Below are positions 1 through 10,495 of a stretch of DNA of 64,000 bases, piece after piece. Made by a program: the position numbers and the translations under genes. Source of the DNA: Prostheceraeus crozeri (lineage: Eukaryota; Platyhelminthes; Polycladida; Euryleptidae); NCBI GenBank assembly GCA_907163375.1, contig CAJQUW010008964.1:146501-210500 (forward strand), read 5' to 3'. Below the pieces are notes generated by a model. The model saw only the letters and a list, made by a program, of their open reading frames with translations. It did no database searches and was not told the DNA's origin. Positions within the stretch are counted from its first letter, which is position 1, and every line of letters starts with the position of its first letter.

Positions 1-16
1 GTGTATGAAATCGGCT

Positions 17-92
17 ATATACATACAGTAGTATGCCTATAAGTAGTATTTATAGGTTAATGATATATATTTTTAATTTTAGAACATAATTC
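17..92 (+). repeat. Left terminal inverted repeat of the DGGG transposon
   Basis: Matches the reverse complement of 5288-5368 over about 75-80 bases. The longest exact block is TATAAGTAGTATTTATAGG plus neighbouring bases. Similarity ends near position 17 on the outside and fades after about 92-100 on the inside. Confidence 0.85.
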
Positions 93-764
93 TGTTTCAA
101 ACAAAAACTTCAACTAATTGATTGATTAGGCTACATATGTAATACATGGAAATCATACCATCTCAATGTACTACGCCATACCGGATTATATATAGCATCA
201 CTTTGAAGTACTTATTGAAAAATTCAATCCTCGTCAATAATCCTGATCTTGTCGCCGTTTGCAGATTATAAGACATGATGTGGAGGAAGAGATTTCTATT
301 CTAATTCGAATTAGTTGATAATATATCAATATCAATAAGAAATTCAATTAACAATTACAAGCATTTTAACTCAATTCAATTGAAAACACGATCGAAGCAT
401 GATTGATATTCAAATTTGTACTATGTTTATCACACTATCAACCTCCTGTGAGCTTTTCTACATGTATGTAAAATCTCGAATCTTTTAAATCTCGATATAA
501 ACCGGAAGCTCTACTATCCGCCAATGTTGTTATCATAGAGATACTGAACATTTCATTTGCAAGCCATTTTACACCAAAAAATATAAACTGCTTTCAATTT
601 CAAATCAGCTGGTATCAAAAATGTAACACACTGTTTGTCCATTCATTTCAAACTTTCTGTGTTAGAAATGGAAATGTCTTGTACATATTCATCTCTATGA
701 TTCTATTTCGATATTGTTAACATTTCGGTTGATAATTACGTGATAGATCGCTTCCTTTGAATTA
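93..764. other. Left interior of the DGGG transposon, no gene seen
   Basis: AT-rich sequence between the left TIR and the nested Tc1 element. No long open frame or recognisable motif. It probably was 5' non-coding sequence of the element. Confidence 0.5.
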
Positions 765-795
765 CAGTCCGTTTCATAAAAAGTGGATCATCCTA
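765..795 (+). repeat. Tc1 terminal inverted repeat (left)
   Basis: Starts CAGTCCGTTTCATAA and ends GGATCATCCT; partner at 2373-2403. Confidence 0.85.
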
Positions 796-921
796 AAATT
801 TGACTAAATAAAACATAAGTATGATACAAAAAGCATTTTTCATGTTATTTCATGTCCCTAATATATTTAAATGTCCTTATATAATCTGATAAGCTATGAT
901 ACAGTAACGGTTCTTAAGAAG

Positions 922-1902
922 CTAACATTTTGTGGCCCTAACCTTATTGTCAATGACATTGCCAATTCGTCTAGGCATTGATTCGATGATATCGTTGATT
1001 TTTGACTGATCTAACTTTCTCCACTCTCTTTTTAACAGTGACGTAAGTTGTGATACGCCATCTGTAGGTAGCAGTGAACGACGAACGTTACGTTTTAGAA
1101 TACTCCATACATTTTCTATGGGATTCAGATCAGGAGAACGAGCTGGCCAAGATAATGTCCTAAGCCCTAATTGAGACTTGCATAAGTTGACTCTACTACT
1201 CCTGTGACACGTAGCATTATCATCCATAAATACCCAAGTCGATGGATCACCAAGTTGATCTGTCATTTGGCCAATGTTCATTCGTAAAACATTCACATAG
1301 CGTTCAGAATTCATGGTTCCTTGCTGTATGTGAAGTTCAGAGCGGCCATTGGTCCAAATGCCAGCCCAAATCAGTAGAGTCGCACCACCTTGTACCCGGG
1401 GACGATGTAAATGTCTCGGAATTTCCTGATCAGATTTTATCCATAATCTCAATCGACCATCACTATCCTTCAGACGGACTGATGCCTCATCAGACCAGAC
1501 AACCCGATCCCATTGATTTCGCCAGTGACAATGACTCATTGCCCATCTGAGACGTCTTTTTGTATGCTGATCTGATAATTCGATCTGAGAGGGCCTCTTA
1601 CAGCTCTTGAAATTCGACTCAATAAGTCTTCTACGAATAGTGGACTTAGAAATAGACGAGACTAGTGCAGCCATCTCAGTTAACGAGAGACTTGGATCAA
1701 CTTTAACAAATCTCAAAATTAGGCGGTCTCTACGTTTGGATGTTTTGCGTGGACGGCCAGAACCCTCTTTACGACAGAGTCGAAAATCATCATTATGCCA
1801 TCGATGCACATTTAGTCGCTTGCTTGTAGCTCGCAAAGAAAACCCTAGTTCTAGCAAGGCTGACACTTTGCCTTTTGTGAATGCGATCTCGTTATTGTTC
1901 AT
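922..1902 (-). CDS. Tc1-type DD34E transposase
   Basis: An uninterrupted 326-codon frame. Order: N-terminal helix-turn-helix (about residues 10-45); a GSGRPRK AT-hook-like linker (about 47-53); a second HTH-like stretch (LSLTEMAALVSS, STIRRRL); then the RNase H-fold DDE domain. The catalytic acids are visible in VVWSDEASV (first D), VFMDDNATCH (second D) and SPDLNPIENVW (E). Counting gives 34 residues between the second D and the E, the DD34E signature of Tc1 transposases. Length is slightly short for the family (about 340). The shortfall is in the first HTH: after LNVHRW the usual recognition helix before the GRPRK linker seems missing, replaced by NDDFRLCRKE. The catalytic domain looks complete, but DNA recognition may be impaired. 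The start is the first ATG of the frame. Confidence 0.9.
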   Translation of the reverse strand: MNNNEIAFTKGKVSALLELGFSLRATSKRLNVHRWHNDDFRLCRKEGSGRPRKTSKRRDRLILRFVKVDPSLSLTEMAALVSSISKSTIRRRLIESNFKSCKRPSQIELSDQHTKRRLRWAMSHCHWRNQWDRVVWSDEASVRLKDSDGRLRLWIKSDQEIPRHLHRPRVQGGATLLIWAGIWTNGRSELHIQQGTMNSERYVNVLRMNIGQMTDQLGDPSTWVFMDDNATCHRSSRVNLCKSQLGLRTLSWPARSPDLNPIENVWSILKRNVRRSLLPTDGVSQLTSLLKREWRKLDQSKINDIIESMPRRIGNVIDNKVRATKC

Positions 1903-2372
1903 TTGTGCTTTGTATTGTTTTCAACCGGTAAGAGATAGATTTCTAGCTGAAAGCAATCAGGAGTGCTGCCAACAACACCGCAACGAAGTCAGGAAGCTAT
2001 GGAACATGAAGTCCAGTTAATCACATGTAGCAGTTACATTATTGTTGATGAATAATGGTGCTATACTGGCTCTGATTGACCGATTTTCTTTATTTTTGTT
2101 TTGCTTGATAGCTTTTGGCTTGTAGAACAACATATTACATAACAAAGGAAAAAAATGTAATTTTATAAGAGAGGTATGATTTTGTGCAACATTGCTAAAT
2201 GAAGATCAAATTATCTACTACTTTTTTATCTATAACAGAAAAACAACTCAATATTCATGCTTGAAATTTCCAACAATGATAATAGTAAGCACAACTGACA
2301 TATCTTCCAAATTTCAGAGAAATTCGTTCAAGTTTGGCGGAGTTAGACAAAGTTGAAGTTAAGGCGATGTTT

Positions 2373-2403
2373 AAGGATGATCCATTTGTTATGAAACAAT
2401 CTG
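2373..2403 (-). repeat. Tc1 terminal inverted repeat (right)
   Basis: Its reverse complement starts CAGATTGTTTCATAA and ends GGATCATCCT, matching the left end with a few substitutions. Confidence 0.85.
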
Positions 2404-4291
2404 TATATTGGGTTTCATTAACTAGCTATGGTACATATAGATATAAAACTCGGCTCGGTTTATATAAAGGCTCTTCATGGCAAAAATAGACTTATCTATT
2501 GATTAACCATGATATCCATTCGACTTCAATTTCAAAATTTTAAATGCACACTGATTTAACAAAAGTAGAACGTTTGGAAGGTTTACGTTATTCTGCATGA
2601 TAATGCCTCACGTCGCACGAACACATGATGAGTGCCGCAGCCTCTTGTGCATCATTTGTTTTGAAAAATCTAAAGACATTCGAGCACTCACTGAAAATCT
2701 GCATTCCTTGATACAGGAATATTTGATCGCTGGTTATGATAAAAACGACGACCGACTACCAACTGGGATTTGTGGGACCTGCAGAATTGTCTTGGCGGAA
2801 TATAGCAAAGGAATTTTCACTCGAGACGTTAAGTCGTTTGATCTTTCGCAAATCAGTTCATCCTTCCAAACGAGATCAAAATCTCAAAAAAAATGCGAAT
2901 GCCTCGTACGTCAACGAGCAAGATGCACCATCACCAACTTGGTTGGTGGCAAGATCAAAGGGTCACCTGGTAGACCTCGAACAAACGTTGCTGTCCGCGA
3001 GAAGAAGTGTATAAAGTTGTGCAACATTTGTTTATCAATTATCGGTCCTGGCAAACCTCATCACTGTACAACAACGAAACTTTATTCAAATTTCAAGGAT
3101 TTGGTCGGCCCATCCAATAGAACAGAACAGTTGGTATCTGCGGTGATAACGAATAAATCGAATAACGGCGAAAGTGAGGTACAGCTGGCAAAATATGGCG
3201 GCGGTCATCCGTTACGAATTACTGTTTTTCCAGAATCAAACTCATCTGCGAAGAAGACTCAGATTCTGTCGTCGAGTGACATGAATGATATCAGACTTTC
3301 TTTGAGTTTAAGCGACCGAAAGACTTTAAAACTTGGTGCTCATGTGAGATCAGGAGCTTCGACAAAGCTTTCCGTCGAGAGTAAATTGAAAGAAAAACTC
3401 TTCGAAATGAATCATCAACTTGATGACCGTTTTCAAGTCGTAAATATTGATTTCGTTCGAATGGAGAAAAACTTGATTATCGAGAAAACGCCGAGGTGGA
3501 CAGTACTTTGTCGAGATGTAGATGAATTGATTCAACAAGTGAAGGAAAAAAGGCGATATCAAACAGAGGAAGTCCTCGTTAAGGTCGGATTGGATGGTGG
3601 GGGTGGATTCCTTAAGATTTGTCTGAACATTTTCCCTCTTACTGCAACTGGGAAGGACAAATACTTCAAAGATTCAGGAGTCAAGAAACTCATAATTATT
3701 GCCATCGCACCTAATGTTCAGGAGAATTATCCAAACCTTCGAAAGTTATGGATTTTCTTAGGACTTCATCGAATCAGTACCGACTTCACCATATCGACTG
3801 ATCTCAAATTGTGCAACCTTCTCCTTGCCGTAATGGCTCATGGATCCAGCCATCCCTGCTGCTGGTGATCCGCAAGCAGAGACCATCTGAACCAGTTGGG
3901 TGCTACCAGAACACTAGAGACATTGGAAACAAGCTTCTGGAATTATTACGACAAAGGTGCCGTTCGAAAGAACGCAAAGATGTTCGAGAATGTCGTGCAT
4001 CCATCAATCGTGTCCAAAGAAGACAAATCCGTTCCAGTCATCCGCATTGTCCCACCACCGGAACTGCACCTCTTCACTGGAACGGTCAATTCCATATACA
4101 AAGGATTAGCAGCTGAGTGGAGTGGAGCTGTGTCCTGGCTGGAAGCATGCCAAGTACAGCGAGAGCTCACTCATAGCGGCAGCTTCACCGGCAACACTTG
4201 CAAAATCCTGCTTTCCAAAATTGACCAGCTTCAAGCCATGAGTCCCCTATCCTGCCTCAAGTATTGCAAGGCCTTCCGAAGCTTTTCAAAG

Positions 4292-4631
4292 GTAAGCGCA
4301 AATGATTAAGTAGAAATTAATTACAATATCAAAAATTATGAATGTTTATATATATATATTCTGAAATGTAATGCACTTTTAATAGTGACAATTTCTAATT
4401 AATTGCACTTTTTCATTTAATCTAATGCGAATATGGAACATGTTAATGATAATATTACAAAAAGCACCAATTTAGAATTGTAATTTATTATCTAACAATA
4501 TAGTATGAATAATGTGGTGATAATATTACAAAAAGCACCAATTTAGAATTGTAATTTATTATTTAACAATATAGTATGAATAATGTCGTGATAATATTAC
4601 AAAAAGCACCAATTTGTCTCGTATATTTCAG
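4292..4631 (+). other. Intron of the DGGG gene
   Basis: GT at 4292 and AG at 4630-4631, with the reading frame continuing in phase 0 across the junction. The downstream half is mostly the 71-bp tandem repeat. Confidence 0.75.
4448..4614 (+). repeat. 71-bp tandem repeat inside the intron, about 2.4 copies
   Basis: GATAATATTACAAAAAGCAC recurs at 4448, 4519 and 4590, a 71-bp period. Copies differ by only a few bases (for example TATCTAAC versus TATTTAAC). The array ends about 17 bases before the splice acceptor. Confidence 0.9.
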
Positions 4632-5287
4632 ATAGTATCTGCGTGTTTCGGCGATAATCTGGACCCTAACTATGAGGCACTCATACAACAATTCCATCAA
4701 GATTACGACGACCTTCAAATCGGCACAACACCAAAGGTTCATGCTGTGATATTTCATGTGCAGGATTTTTGTAAATTTACGAATAGAGGTCTTGGTCCCT
4801 GGTAAGAGCACGCCTCAGAAGCAGTGCATCATGACTTTCTTGAGATATGGGATCATTACAAAGTTAAGAACATTGATCATCCTTGTTTTAGAGAACGAAT
4901 TCTGAGAGCAGTGTGCTCTTACAATGGCAGACATATGTAGCAATTTTTGCATTTACGAGTACTATGTGTTTTTATCAAATTAATGGAGCATGCATATACA
5001 ATAATAGCAATGCATGTAATAAAATATTTTTCTCGCCATCCAGTTGTTTTATTGGAATTCGTACTTCTGAATATTGATGATGCAGTCACAACAGCCATGC
5101 GACGACAATTTTTTCTAAGTAAAAAATTCATCTTATATTTGTATACATTACTGATTGGAGTAAGACAAGGAGAGATTGACAGGTGAGTATCATACATGCA
5201 CATTGTTGATATGATATGATTTTCCTACATCTAATGAATCAGGAAATTAATCAATCAATCAATCGGTTAATTAGTTGGAGTGTTGTT

Positions 5288-5368
5288 AAGACAAAAATTA
5301 TGTTCTAAAATCAAAAATATATTATTAACCTATAAATACTACTTATAAGCATACTACTGTGTGTATAT
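5288..5368 (-). repeat. Right terminal inverted repeat of the DGGG transposon
   Basis: Reverse-complement partner of 17-92. Just inside it lies an (AATC)n microsatellite at about 5247-5264. Confidence 0.85.
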
Positions 5369-5835
5369 CTTTTGAAAATTTAGTTGAAAACATATTTGTA
5401 GCAGGCAATCGTGTCTTGAACTTACGATATCAGATCATTTCGTACCTGAAATATCATATTATATTTAAATAGGGCTGGCAAAAAAGCCTCCGATGAAATA
5501 TTTTAAATCAGGCATTTTTCCACTTCACATGACCCATATATCAAAATGCATGATTCAAATTTGATGGACAATTTTTTTGGCAAAATTTTTTTCCGACGCA
5601 CCGTGCGCTATGAAGGTGGTGATCCATCAATAAAACTAGCATTTTCTTCTCTTAGTAGCATATTCATCAAATACATACAGAACTATGATCAATCACAAAT
5701 CAGTAGCAAACTAATGTTTTTCACTTATGCGTCAGTGACAACTCCAATATTTTTCTTATATGGGGGATGTGGAGTTCCGTTATTGAAACTTATTTAGCTA
5801 ATTAGTCCTAATGAGATTTGAAACACTAAAACAAT
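5369..5835. other. No gene seen
   Basis: AT-rich sequence between the DGGG transposon and the first dispersed repeat. The short open frame at 5546-5797 resembles nothing I know. Confidence 0.4.
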
Positions 5836-6343
5836 CCGGGTACTTCTATTCTCGCCCCCCACACAAACCTAAATTCCAAATTCATCAAATATTGTCAAAC
5901 TTCGCATTGAGCTTATAATAGGCTTGTTACAGGATCTGTTACAGAGTGTGATGGTACAACACCACCGAGAAGTCTTACTTGAACCCTGGCATGAAGGACC
6001 GGTCTCTGGATACTAATAAGAAAATTTGATACAAAGGAAAATTCCAGATAGTTGAAATCATGAGCGTATTGAGAATGTTGTCTAAAGTGAACGACAGAGC
6101 AAAGGCTGTAAATTTTCTACAACAAAGTCAACAACAAAATGAACTGATATCTGGAACTTGGTTGAGTGGATGCCATCTGTCATGCCAAACGACAATATAC
6201 TTCTTTTATTGGTGGTCAGGAGAAAAACATCACATGAATTCCGCCGAAGCCAATGCGAATAAGCTTGACGAAATTTGATGAATTCGGGAAAATTGGAAAA
6301 TAGGGGGAGGGGGGAGGGGAGACTAGAAGCATCCCCTTTACAT
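5836..6343 (+). repeat. Dispersed repeat, copy 1, with TIR-like C-rich and G-rich ends
   Basis: The left end GGGTACTTCTATTCTCGCCC is roughly the reverse complement of the right end, a G-rich run followed by AGACTAGAAGCATCCCC, about 25 bases imperfect. Interior sequence (TTGAACCCTGG.ATGAAGGA, and an ATCATGA...GTTGT...AGTGAACGACA block) recurs in reverse orientation at about 17480-17785. One shared frame reads LNPGMKD.SL in both copies, so it may derive from an old coding element. Class unknown. Confidence 0.5.
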
Positions 6344-8599
6344 TGCACATGCATTAGGTAGGTCTACTCGTGGGGTAGTTCGAAATAAGAACATGCTCTG
6401 TCGGATACTGGACATCAGCTAGCGTCTTAGCTGGTTGACAGTTCCAAATTGTTGTTGTCTAGCAGAGATGGAGTTGCCAGTTCTAATTATAGAATCGATC
6501 AATGAAAACATCGAACATAAGAAATTTGCAGTCTTTCTTGTACTAAGACAATGACATCGTCATATCGGCTCTAATAATTGAATATTGAGACACTCAATGA
6601 GACAATACGATGAGATAGACACCACAGAAAATGGGCATCAGTGATAAGTGCGTTATTTACAAAATCAGAAAGTCTATAAATAGAGCAACAGATGATCTGA
6701 AAATGCTGCAAACTCTCAAGCTGCATATTCAGCTGTAAAATAGTAATTATTGAAGCAGTGTAGCAAGAAGTTGTCATCTCACTTTCAAGATGTTCAAAGA
6801 CATAAAGTAGCAAATTTGTAAATCAATGACAGCCACTCCATAAGGAGCTAGCAGCGTACGCTCTACTACCTTCAGAAAGACAAATTTAGTCGATGATAAG
6901 AGAGGAAATATAACACATACACACGGATTTGTTTACCAGAGATAAAATACAGGGGACGTCACATTTCAGTTCCTACATGATAATTGTCACTTCTGAAAGA
7001 ATGTGAGACTTTCATCATCTTTAATTCAACTGTGTGACATATTTTGCCTGCTACTTTTTATTTTCATAGTTGATATCGCGTCCTCAATCACGAATTCCTG
7101 AGTTTTCCGTGAAAAGTGATTTCTATGTTTTTTCTGTTTAATTCTCTTAAATAACGTTTAATCGCAACAATTTGCAATTTTTTCGCATCGATTAAATATC
7201 CTTCCATTTTTTCAGCTAGAAAGTCGTTCCAGAAAGGATGCTTTCAGCATTATCTCGCAGCGATCTCAAAGGACACAAACATAAAAATTATGAGGTCAAT
7301 GATCGAAAGTTCTCCATTGTTTTGGGAAAAATATGGTGAAAATAATAACTCATGTTTGAAAAGGAGGGACTACCAGCAAAAAATGCTTCTTCGATCCGCT
7401 CGACTACGATTTTCGGCCTTCAACATCAGATGATAGTGCACGTTTACGGTGTTGCGAATGTAAACTGATCAACCTTCTTTTTGAGATTTTCAAAACATGA
7501 AAATTGTACATAGATTTTCATCGAGAAATTGCGCAGAATAAGTCAAGAAGTTATTTTGTTTTCGAACGCGCAAGTATACTTGTCAAAGACAGTGTTTACT
7601 ACAGTGCTCTGCTAAGGCGGTGCTTATTGTTCGGATGCTCCTATTTCAAAATAAAAGAAATGCAACCTTTAGAAAACATGTCTTTCGTTTCTTAAATTAT
7701 GTTTTAATGTTCTTCGTGTTTTGTCGAACTTATCAAATTAATAAGCATCAAATCGAAAAGCAATTGTGGCACATATTTAGATATATCTGAACTATCTAAC
7801 TATTATTTGAAATACACAAATGATTTTATCCAATAATATAAAGATAAGCATTCATGTGCATAAGGAGCAACACCAGTAACAGGAATTACATGAAGAAAGA
7901 ATATATATGAATTATTCATACATGAATAATATATATGATTATCAATAATAATCCATATCATCGGGAAATATAGGGAATTCACAAGAAAGACATCTTTGAA
8001 TAAAGCGTTTACAGTGATTTTATACTTTCAGATTTAAAGCTAATCCAATAGGTAAGGTTTATTTTCAAATTTTCAATATAGCAAGTCTATCACAGACAGT
8101 TCAATCAAAAGCAAAAATCTTCAAGAAATCAAATAATTTGAAAATCATAACCGGAAGCAGTAGTTCAAAAATACATACTTCGCTTGATTGTTTTTATTAC
8201 ATGCAGAAGGCATACCTCACATTCGTGATTTACGAGATCGAATTGAATGAAAACAGAATGAAAATCTCCCAACATTTTTGAAGGTGAAATATTTTCTAGC
8301 TGACGGTGTTACATGGCGTTATAATAACCGATGAACATGAAAATACGCTCTCGCGGCGGCGGCTTCGAATGTCTCAGAATCCATTTTGGTTCGATACACA
8401 TCCAACAAAATGAATTAAACTAACGCTTTCTTTGACATGTGTATTTTTAGAGAAAGTGCTGGTGAAATTTCTATTTCAGGAGCCCTAACTAGGTTATATT
8501 ATCACCGACGAGTTTCAATAATACTACAGTGACTTTTCATTGAATTTTGACAGTGTGATGTTTTCTGTCGAGATCATGAAGAAAAGTAAAACCAAATGA
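6344..8599. other. Long stretch without recognisable genes
   Basis: AT-rich, only short frames broken by stops, no TIR pair or family motif noticed. A short run of CGGCGGCGGC lies near 8353-8362. Probably intergenic or intronic host DNA. Confidence 0.4.
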
Positions 8600-9115
8600 T
8601 GATACTTTCACACTTCAATCTACTGCTTTCAATCTGAATTCACAGCCTTTACAAATCCATTCAACCTGAAAAGACACAGCTTGTAACCACGATTTCTGGG
8701 GTCCGCCGACGGACCTCTGTACGTCCTTTTGATGCAGTTCGAGTCGCTCTTTAATTCGAAGCAACCTGACCGTATCAGCGGATTCGAGAACGGCAAAAAA
8801 TACAGCCAGTGTCCTCTAAGCCCAATTTCCCTCAAGGTCTTCACTCCTAAATCAATTACTAAACCTGACCCCACACATTTTTCCCATCATGATACTGTCG
8901 GTCCTCCCAAGCTTTTCTTTGAGACTGGTCTTAATCTCCCGTGCTTCACTTCCGTAGGTGCTATCACACTTAACACACAAACTGAGTATATTTTGTCTTT
9001 TAATTTCAAGCCGTAGCACGTGATATCAAAGAGGAATTCTCTCCGCACACCTCTTAAAAAAGAATACCTTCCACTGCCTTGGTCAATATACCAAGTAGTT
9101 ACCACCTGCAACACT
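8600..9115 (-). pseudogene. LINE remnant: C-terminal part of an endonuclease/reverse transcriptase ORF
   Basis: Reading across frameshifts on the - strand gives, in order: LKLKDKIYSVCVLSVIA, then in another frame TYGSEAREIKTSLKEKLGR, then MMGKMCGVRFSN, a stop, FRSEDL, and later GGPQKSWLQAV. This is the usual order at the end of RTE-like LINE polyproteins, where 'KLKxKxYxxCVRSVxxYGSETW' is followed by 'RMxRWMCGVSLxDRxRSEDLR' and 'GRPxKxWxxVV'. At least one frameshift and two stops are present, so it is dead. It belongs to the same broad class as the fragments at 18870 and 60860 but is clearly older. Confidence 0.7.
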
Positions 9116-9768
9116 CAAAGTGTCGCTGAGGTAGCATTCTAGATACTCGTATAGATTTCATCTTGGCATCGAGTTAATGAATTTAAAAAAGTAGGAAACT
9201 TCTTAGAAATAAATTATTATGAAATCGAACGCTTAACGATTTGCGGCAGCGTTGAGATCAGGTTTTATCACCGGAAAATCAGCTTCGGGCGATGACTATA
9301 GGTATAAAATATATAAACGATGAGCAAAGAAAGTGGAAATTTCAGTAGCAAATGCTTGCCGTTAGCCACCTGTGTCTCGATCGAGATAAAAAAGTCGATG
9401 AGGCAGGATGCCAAATAAATTCAAAAATATGAAAACCAAGATACGAATCATAAAACATTGCAGGAAAGATGAACAATCAGCAACAACGAAGTAATGATCC
9501 GATCTCTTCCACTACCATAAATATTATGTGATTGGCTTGCATTTAAATTTCATAAAAATCAGCATCACTTTCTGCAAACCACTATTTTGTCCTGCTCATA
9601 TTGCATCTTAAAATTGCATCAAATTAAGCTTCATAATGGCGAGAACATTTTGACGAGTTCTCCATGAAATATTGAATCCTACATGTCGCTATGACTACAT
9701 TAGTTGGTATTAGTAGATTCGACAAAGCAAGAATTACGTTGCAATTTAAGATTAATGCTACACAGATG
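9116..9768. other. No gene seen
   Basis: AT-rich unannotated sequence between the LINE remnant and the long inverted repeat. Confidence 0.4.
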
Positions 9769-10495
9769 TAGTCCGGGAGCCAGAACGAGTTTCTGCAGGG
9801 AACGAGGCCGAAAGTGAGACTTTCACACAATGATGTACACAGCATGCCTACTACGAATATGAACGTCTGCCGAGTCCTAGTGAGTTCCTCTTCTTGTCAG
9901 ACAGGATCAAAGAAAACCACATGTAAATCCAATGGGACGCAGATTGCAGCTTTTGGCTAAAATGAAATTTTGTATGTTTTCTCTGATTAAACGAAAAGTA
10001 CTAAGCCCAGAGTCATAATTTTTGGCATGGAATGTCTTCAGGTCATTTCCTTTCATGTTCATACACCCCTGTCTGTAAAGCTAAACACATTTAGATTTGG
10101 CGAGCCTCTTAATTTCGGTAAACACAAACATTTTGAGCAACTTCATCCTCATTCAACCACATTCTCACATACATTGTCGACCAGAAGCATGATAATAGCA
10201 CATGCACATGAAAGAAAATGACCTGAAGACATTCCATGCCAAAAATTATGACTCTGGGCTTAGTACTTTTCGTTTAATCAGAGAAAACATACAAAATTTC
10301 ATTTTAGCCAAAAGCTGCAATCTGCGTCCCATTGGATTTACATGTGGTTTTCTTTGATCCTGTCTGACAAGAAGAGGAACTCACTAGGACTCGGCAGACG
10401 TTCATATTCGTAGCAGGCATGTGGTGTAAATCATTATGTGAAAGTTTCACCTTCGGCCTCGTTCCCTGCAGAAACTCGTTCTGGCTGCCGGACTA
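9769..10495. repeat. Long inverted repeat: 289-bp arms around a ~149-bp loop
   Basis: Arm 1 (9769-10057) and arm 2 (10207-10495) are reverse complements over their whole length, about 97% identical by eye. The ~10 differences are concentrated near the outer ends; the inner ~190 bases are almost perfect. Both outer ends read TAGTCCGG and both flanks may carry ATG (a possible 3-bp target duplication, weak). There is no coding frame. The form fits a foldback/MITE-like element or a recent inverted duplication. Transcription through it would give a long double-stranded hairpin. Confidence 0.9.

Larger units (their letters stand above)
765..2403 (-). mobile_element. Tc1-family transposon nested in the DGGG transposon
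   Basis: A 1,639-bp element bounded by imperfect ~31-bp TIRs. Both start CAG, share GTTTCATAA, and end in TGGATCATCCT. It is flanked by TA on both sides (763-764 and 2404-2405), the target duplication of Tc1/mariner transposons. It holds one transposase gene on the - strand. It lies in the 5' non-coding part of the larger transposon, so it inserted later. Confidence 0.9.
2597..4940 (+). pseudogene. DGGG-family zinc-finger protein, probable transposase, broken by two stops
   Basis: Two exons. Exon 1 is 2597-4291 and exon 2 is 4632-4940. The donor AAAG|GTAAGC and acceptor TTTCAG|ATAG join in phase 0. The frame runs to TAG at 4938, about 667 codons, with two internal stops: TGA at 3866 and TAA at 4803. 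Visible parts: a Cys-rich N-terminus (CIICFEK near residue 18; LPTGICGTCR near 57), a basic GSPGRPRT stretch, a second Cys/His cluster (LCNICLSIIGPGKPHHC, about 140-156), then a central domain with VGLDGGGGFLK (D333), STDLKLC (D402) and HGSSHPCCW just before the TGA. The C-terminal part includes PPELHLFTGTVN and FCKFTNRGLGPW. Similar uncharacterised proteins occur in scattered invertebrates (recalled, not searched). An RNase H-like nuclease using D333 and D402 is my inference only. Confidence 0.65.
17..5368 (+). mobile_element. DNA transposon with ~75-80 bp TIRs carrying a zinc-finger/DGGG protein gene
   Basis: The left end (17-92) and the right end (5288-5368) are reverse complements of each other, with a few substitutions and single-base indels. 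Both contain CAGTAGTATGC, then TATAAGTAGTATTTATAGG, then TTTTAGAACATAAT. Between them lie one spliced gene on the + strand (2597-4940) and a nested Tc1 element (765-2403) in the 5' part, so the element without Tc1 would be about 3.7 kb. The outer limit of the TIRs is uncertain by a few bases and I could not fix a target-site duplication. The gene fills the space between the repeats, so it is very probably the element's own mobility gene, but no described superfamily is recognised. The copy is dead, with two in-frame stops. Confidence 0.75.

Noticed and set aside
1242..2020. Open frames on the + strand at 1242-1550 and 1607-2020
   Set aside because: They are antisense shadows of the Tc1 transposase gene on the - strand.
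3866..3868. Selenocysteine recoding as the main reading of the in-frame TGA
   Set aside because: A second nonsense codon (TAA, 4803) lies in the same gene and no SECIS-like structure was noticed, so ordinary decay is the simpler explanation; kept only as a low-interest finding.
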